From contig DATFRO010000124.1 in NCBI GenBank assembly GCA_035263105.1, positions 1 to 52,563 of the forward strand: a stretch of 52,563 nucleotides of DNA. Reading direction: 5' to 3'. The notes under the pieces are model-generated. The model was not told the origin of the DNA, searched no databases, and saw only the letters and a list, made by a program, of their open reading frames with translations. This stretch comes from DATBVX01 sp035263105. GTDB taxonomy: Bacteria; Pseudomonadota; Gammaproteobacteria; Steroidobacterales; Steroidobacteraceae. Position numbers and translations under genes: made by a program. Position 1 is the first letter of the stretch. Each line of letters opens with the position of its first letter. Below, in pieces: positions 49,236-52,563 of this stretch.

Positions 49236-51056
49236 ATGTTGCTCGTATTACTCGCGTTTCTCGGCGGTGCGATGACGATCATCAGCCCGTGCATCCTGCC
49301 GGTGCTGCCGTTCGTGTTCGCGCGCGCCAACCAGTCCTTCACCCGCAGCACGCTGCCCATGCTCGCGGGCATGGCGCTCACCTTCGCCGCTATCGCGACG
49401 CTTGCGTCGGTAGGCGGTGCGTGGGCGGTGCGCGTCAACACTTACGGGCGCGTGCTGGCGCTGGTACTGCTGGCCGCGTTCGGCGCCGCCTTGCTGTCGA
49501 AGCGTTTCGCCGACTGGATCGCGCGGCCCTTCGTGGCACTCGGCAACCGCCTGATGCAATCGACCGGCACGGATGAGCCGGCGAACGTGTTGCAGTCCGC
49601 CGTGCTCGGCGTCGCCACGGGCCTGCTGTGGGCGCCGTGCGCGGGGCCGATTCTCGGCTTGATCCTCACGGGGGCCGCGCTCAGCGGTCCGAACACGCAG
49701 ACTACGTTGCTCCTCTTCGCTTATGCGCTGGGTGCGATGACCTCGCTCGCGCTCGCGACGCTCGCGGGCAAGCGCGTGTTCAACGCCATGAAGAGTTCCT
49801 TCGGCGCGGGCGACTGGGTGCGGCGCGGACTCGGCGTACTGGTGCTGCTCGCCGTGGTCGCGATCGGCCTGGGCTGGGACACCGGCGTTCTGACGCAACT
49901 CTCCGCCGGCAACACCAATCGCATCGAGCAGAAGTTGATCGATGCGCTGCGCCCGGCGAGCGCGCAGGCCGAGTCGGGCGTGGCGATGACGAGCGACAGC
50001 GCGATGGCCGATTCCACAGCGGCCATGAGCCGTACAGTCGCCATGACCGGGTCGATGGCGATGACGGGCAAGCAGGCCGCGAACGGCCTGCCGGTCGAAG
50101 GCGAGCTGCCGGCGCTCGACGGCGCGGTGGCGTGGCTGAATTCTCCGGCGCTCACGCCTGCGGGCCTGCGCGGCAAGGTGGTGCTGATCGACTTCTGGAC
50201 CTACTCGTGCATCAACTGCCTGCGCACGCTCCCGTATCTCAAGACCTGGTACCAGCGCTACAAGGATCACGGTCTCGTCATCATCGGCGTGCACTCGCCC
50301 GAGTTCGCCTTCGAGAAGGACCAGGGGAACGTGCGCCGTGCGATCAAGGAGCTCGGCATCGAGTACCCGGTGGCGCTCGACAACGACTACGCGATCTGGC
50401 AGGCCTTCAACAACCAGTACTGGCCGGCGCATTACTTCATCGACGCGCAAGGCCGCGTTCGCGGGCATCACTTCGGCGAGGGCAACTACGAGGAGTCCGA
50501 GCAGCTGATCCGCACGCTCCTCGCGGATGCCGGACAGAAGGATCTGCCGGTGACGGCCGGCGAGATGCGCAGCGGCGGTGTGCAGGTCGCCTCCGATGAG
50601 AACAACGTCGGCTCCCCGGAAACCTACGTCGGCTACGAGCGTGCCGAGAACTTCGCCTCGCCGGGCTCGTTCTCGCACGACGCGCCGAAGAGCTATGCGG
50701 CGCCGGACGCGCTCAAGTTGAACCAGTGGGCGCTCGAGGGCCGCTGGACCGTGGCCGATGAGAAGGCGATGTTGAATGACGTGCGCGGCAAGATCGTGTT
50801 CCGCTTCCACGCGCGCGATCTGCACCTGGTGCTCGGGCCGGGTGCTGACGGCAAGCCGGTGCGCTTTCGGGTGACCATCGACGGCCAGGAACCGGCGCAG
50901 GATCACGGCACGGACGTCGACACACGCGGTGAAGGCACCGTGACCGAGCAGCGGCTCTACCAGCTCATCCGGCAATCAGGCGATGTGCGCGCGCGAACCT
51001 TCAGCATCGAATTCCTCGATGCCGGCGCACAAGCGTATGCGTTTACTTTTGGCTGA
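49236..51056 (+). CDS. dipZ: DipZ-type CcdA-thioredoxin fusion, envelope thiol reductant conduit
   Basis: A 606-residue protein. A CcdA-like membrane domain (about 1-220) has the two redox cysteines Cys19 in IISPCILPVLPF and Cys135 in LLWAPCAGPIL. A linker with six methionines in 26 residues (Met251-Met276) leads to a TlpA/thioredoxin domain with Cys325-Ile-Asn-Cys328. The last 150 residues look like a carbohydrate-binding-type beta domain found in DipZ proteins. It would carry electrons from cytoplasmic thioredoxin to the periplasm. The position between msrA and msrB indicates that the two reductases are its clients. Confidence 0.92.
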   Translation: MLLVLLAFLGGAMTIISPCILPVLPFVFARANQSFTRSTLPMLAGMALTFAAIATLASVGGAWAVRVNTYGRVLALVLLAAFGAALLSKRFADWIARPFVALGNRLMQSTGTDEPANVLQSAVLGVATGLLWAPCAGPILGLILTGAALSGPNTQTTLLLFAYALGAMTSLALATLAGKRVFNAMKSSFGAGDWVRRGLGVLVLLAVVAIGLGWDTGVLTQLSAGNTNRIEQKLIDALRPASAQAESGVAMTSDSAMADSTAAMSRTVAMTGSMAMTGKQAANGLPVEGELPALDGAVAWLNSPALTPAGLRGKVVLIDFWTYSCINCLRTLPYLKTWYQRYKDHGLVIIGVHSPEFAFEKDQGNVRRAIKELGIEYPVALDNDYAIWQAFNNQYWPAHYFIDAQGRVRGHHFGEGNYEESEQLIRTLLADAGQKDLPVTAGEMRSGGVQVASDENNVGSPETYVGYERAENFASPGSFSHDAPKSYAAPDALKLNQWALEGRWTVADEKAMLNDVRGKIVFRFHARDLHLVLGPGADGKPVRFRVTIDGQEPAQDHGTDVDTRGEGTVTEQRLYQLIRQSGDVRARTFSIEFLDAGAQAYAFTFG

Positions 51057-51063
51057 CAGGTGA

Positions 51064-51672
51064 ATGGCGATGAAACGACAGGACATCACGAACCGATCGC
51101 TGGCGCTGATGGCGACCTGCTCGCGCAGGCAGTTCCTCCTCGGGAGCGTCGTTGCGGGCGCGGGAACGGCGCTGGCACTCAAGGTCGGCGCGACTACGCA
51201 GTCGGCGCCCGCGCCGAGCGCGAGCGTGCTGATCGAGAATTTCAACAGCGCGGGCGTGAGCCAGGGCAAGGTCACGGTGCCAAGGATCGTGAAGTCGGAC
51301 GCCGAGTGGCAGAAGCAGCTGTCGCCCGATTCGTACCAGGTCACGCGCCACGAAGGCACCGAGCGGCCGTTCTCCGGCGAATACGCGGAGACTCACGCGG
51401 CCGGGATCTATCGTTGCATCTGCTGTGACACGGCGTTGTTCGACTCACACACCAAGTTCGAGTCCGGTACCGGCTGGCCGAGTTTCTGGAAGCCGATCTC
51501 GCGCCTGAACGTGGTCGAAAGCGTGGACAAGAGCATCCCGCTCATGGAGCGCACCGCGGTCTCGTGCCGGCGCTGCGACGCGCATCTCGGCCACGTCTTC
51601 GACGACGGGCCGCAACCGACGGGCTTGCGCTATTGCATGAACTCGGTCGCGTTGCGCTTCGTCGCGCGATAG
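51064..51672 (+). CDS. msrB: Tat-exported peptide-methionine (R)-S-oxide reductase
   Basis: A 202-residue MsrB with the twin-arginine signal SRRQFLLGSVVAGAGTALAL. Zinc cysteines are Cys118, Cys121, Cys168 and Cys171; the catalytic Cys191 sits in RYCMNSVALRF. Fold marks GTGWPSFWKPI and AHLGHVFDDGP are intact. It repairs the R isomer of methionine sulfoxide. ATG 51064 or 51070 lies just after the dipZ stop. Export by Tat, while MsrA uses a Sec or lipoprotein signal, suggests that zinc is inserted before export. Confidence 0.93.
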   Translation: MAMKRQDITNRSLALMATCSRRQFLLGSVVAGAGTALALKVGATTQSAPAPSASVLIENFNSAGVSQGKVTVPRIVKSDAEWQKQLSPDSYQVTRHEGTERPFSGEYAETHAAGIYRCICCDTALFDSHTKFESGTGWPSFWKPISRLNVVESVDKSIPLMERTAVSCRRCDAHLGHVFDDGPQPTGLRYCMNSVALRFVAR

Positions 51673-51711
51673 TTCGCGATCCGCGCGCAATGCCGCCGAG
51701 CTGTCCCGCCT

Positions 51712-52560
51712 TCAGTGCGCGGCAGCTTCGGGCAACTCGTGCAGGTAACTGTAGAGGGCGGCGATCTCCGCATCGGTGAGGTGCGAGAGGTGCGCCACCG
51801 CCCAGTTCGTCATCATGCCGAGCTTGCGATCGCCGATCGCTATTCCAGTGCGCATGAGTGTCGCGAACGTCTCGGGCGAGTAGGTCGCCACGACGCGCAG
51901 GTCCGGCGCGACACCTTCCGGCAGTGAGTCGCCGCGCAGGTCCGCCGCGTGGCATTGAACACAGGTGGTCCGCGCCAGGTAGCGGCCGAAGTTGGCCTCC
52001 TCGTTCGTGGCCTCCGGTGGTGCGACGGCATCGAGCATGTGCTGTGCCGTGGTCTTGTACAGACCGGTCACCAGCCCGACGCGCCCGATCGGCCCGATGG
52101 AGGTACTGCCGGTCGGGCCGGGAGTCACGGGCAGATTCCTGACGAACGCGATGATGCGGCCGAGATCCTCATCCGTCAGCAACAGGAAGCCCTCCGAGGG
52201 CATCACGATCATTGTGTGCCCGTCGGGACGCAGGCCGTGACGAATGGCCACGATGAACTCGGCATCGGTGTAGTTGCGCACCGACTGCGTGAGGTTGGGC
52301 GCGACGATGTGGGCGATCTTCGGATCGTCGAACATGACCCCACCCTGCAGTTGCCTGCCATGGCAGCCGGTGCAGCCGTGGACGACCGCCAGGCGTTCGC
52401 CCTCGGCGATCGAAGTCGCATCCGTGGGAAGCGCGAGCGCCGCAACCGTCGGCACCGGGTAGGTGCGCTTGAGCATCGACTCGGAACGCAGGAACACGAC
52501 GGAGTAAGCGACGCTCAGCAGGCCCGCGATCGTCACCAGGCCGATGGCCAGCCAGTTCAT
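51712..52560 (-). CDS. Membrane-anchored diheme cytochrome c
   Basis: A 282-residue protein with an N-terminal anchor (WLAIGLVTIAGLLSVAYSVVF). Two class I cytochrome c domains carry CTGCH at 63-67 and CVQCH at 200-204; methionines in VMPSEGF and in GMMTNW are candidate axial ligands. Such cytochromes pass electrons from periplasmic dehydrogenases to oxidases. It is convergent with msrB. The start lies 3 bases from the window edge, so upstream partners cannot be seen. Confidence 0.88.
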   Translation of the reverse strand: MNWLAIGLVTIAGLLSVAYSVVFLRSESMLKRTYPVPTVAALALPTDATSIAEGERLAVVHGCTGCHGRQLQGGVMFDDPKIAHIVAPNLTQSVRNYTDAEFIVAIRHGLRPDGHTMIVMPSEGFLLLTDEDLGRIIAFVRNLPVTPGPTGSTSIGPIGRVGLVTGLYKTTAQHMLDAVAPPEATNEEANFGRYLARTTCVQCHAADLRGDSLPEGVAPDLRVVATYSPETFATLMRTGIAIGDRKLGMMTNWAVAHLSHLTDAEIAALYSYLHELPEAAAH

Positions 52561-52563
52561 CAG

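Noticed and set aside
1..52563. tRNA genes, CRISPR arrays, IS elements, prophage or integration sites
   Set aside because: No cloverleaf-like sequence with TTCRA arm, no regularly spaced repeats, and no transposase, integrase or phage protein was seen in the translations.

Overview
The window is about 52.6 kb of GC-rich (mid-to-high 60s % by eye), densely coding DNA with short intergenic gaps, many start/stop overlaps and no rRNA, tRNA, phage, IS or CRISPR sequence that I could recognise. Exported c-type cytochromes, Tat substrates, a TonB-dependent receptor, a spinster-like MFS transporter, LigAB, a FixLJ-type regulator and nirK/nnrS together suggest an environmental, facultatively denitrifying proteobacterium. 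My best guess is a gammaproteobacterium of the Steroidobacteraceae/Nevskiales kind, but this rests on overall flavour and not on a marker gene.

Layout. 1-45: tail of an upstream gene. 93-5537 (+): quinone oxidoreductase, MFS transporter, AlkK-like acyl-CoA ligase and a SorAB-type sulfite dehydrogenase pair. 5583-8875: a zinc metallopeptidase (-), a YciI protein (+) and an outer-membrane porin (-). 9024-12037 (+): nirK-nirV-sco, with NirK a lipoprotein carrying a C-terminal cytochrome c domain. 12023-16366 (-): FixL-like heme-PAS kinase, FixJ, NnrS and the ring-cleavage dioxygenase LigAB. 16540-17472 (+): tandem UspA. 17513-19808: a TauD-like dioxygenase and a secreted M19 dipeptidase. 19854-29661: an XRE-cupin regulator (-) divergent from a peptide/D-amino-acid cluster (+): membrane serine hydrolase, dipeptide epimerase-type enolase, a second M19 protein with a degraded metal site, a TonB receptor, a DUF1611 (DgcN-type) protein and a permease. 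29740-36144: DUF4386, EamA transporter, beta-propeller, DUF3147, fused membrane/spermidine-synthase protein and a 2OG oxygenase. 36363-40578 (+): exported PHP-domain protein, PpiC-like isomerase, HupE/UreJ. 40721-44966 (+): a 4-cresol dehydrogenase/eugenol hydroxylase-type flavocytochrome cluster and an aromatic hydroxylase. 44985-47344 (-): 5'-3' exonuclease and aldehyde dehydrogenase. 47463-48392: a small membrane protein divergent from an ArsR regulator, across an AT-rich operator. 48471-51672 (+): exported MsrA, DipZ and MsrB. 51712-52560 (-): diheme cytochrome c.

Three themes tie genes together. (1) Oxygen/NO physiology: FixLJ, NnrS, NirK/NirV/Sco and Usp; a 17-bp FixJ-like box occurs upstream of usp and ligA, with a weaker version upstream of nirK. 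(2) Peptidoglycan-type peptide or D-glutamate use: a 44-bp sequence, 33/44 identical, lies upstream of both the serine hydrolase and the second M19 gene, next to the XRE-cupin regulator. (3) Phenolic degradation: VAO-family flavoprotein plus cytochrome, FAD hydroxylase, aldehyde dehydrogenase and LigAB. The msrA-dipZ-msrB locus looks like a complete envelope methionine-sulfoxide repair unit, and its DipZ carries an unusual methionine-rich linker.
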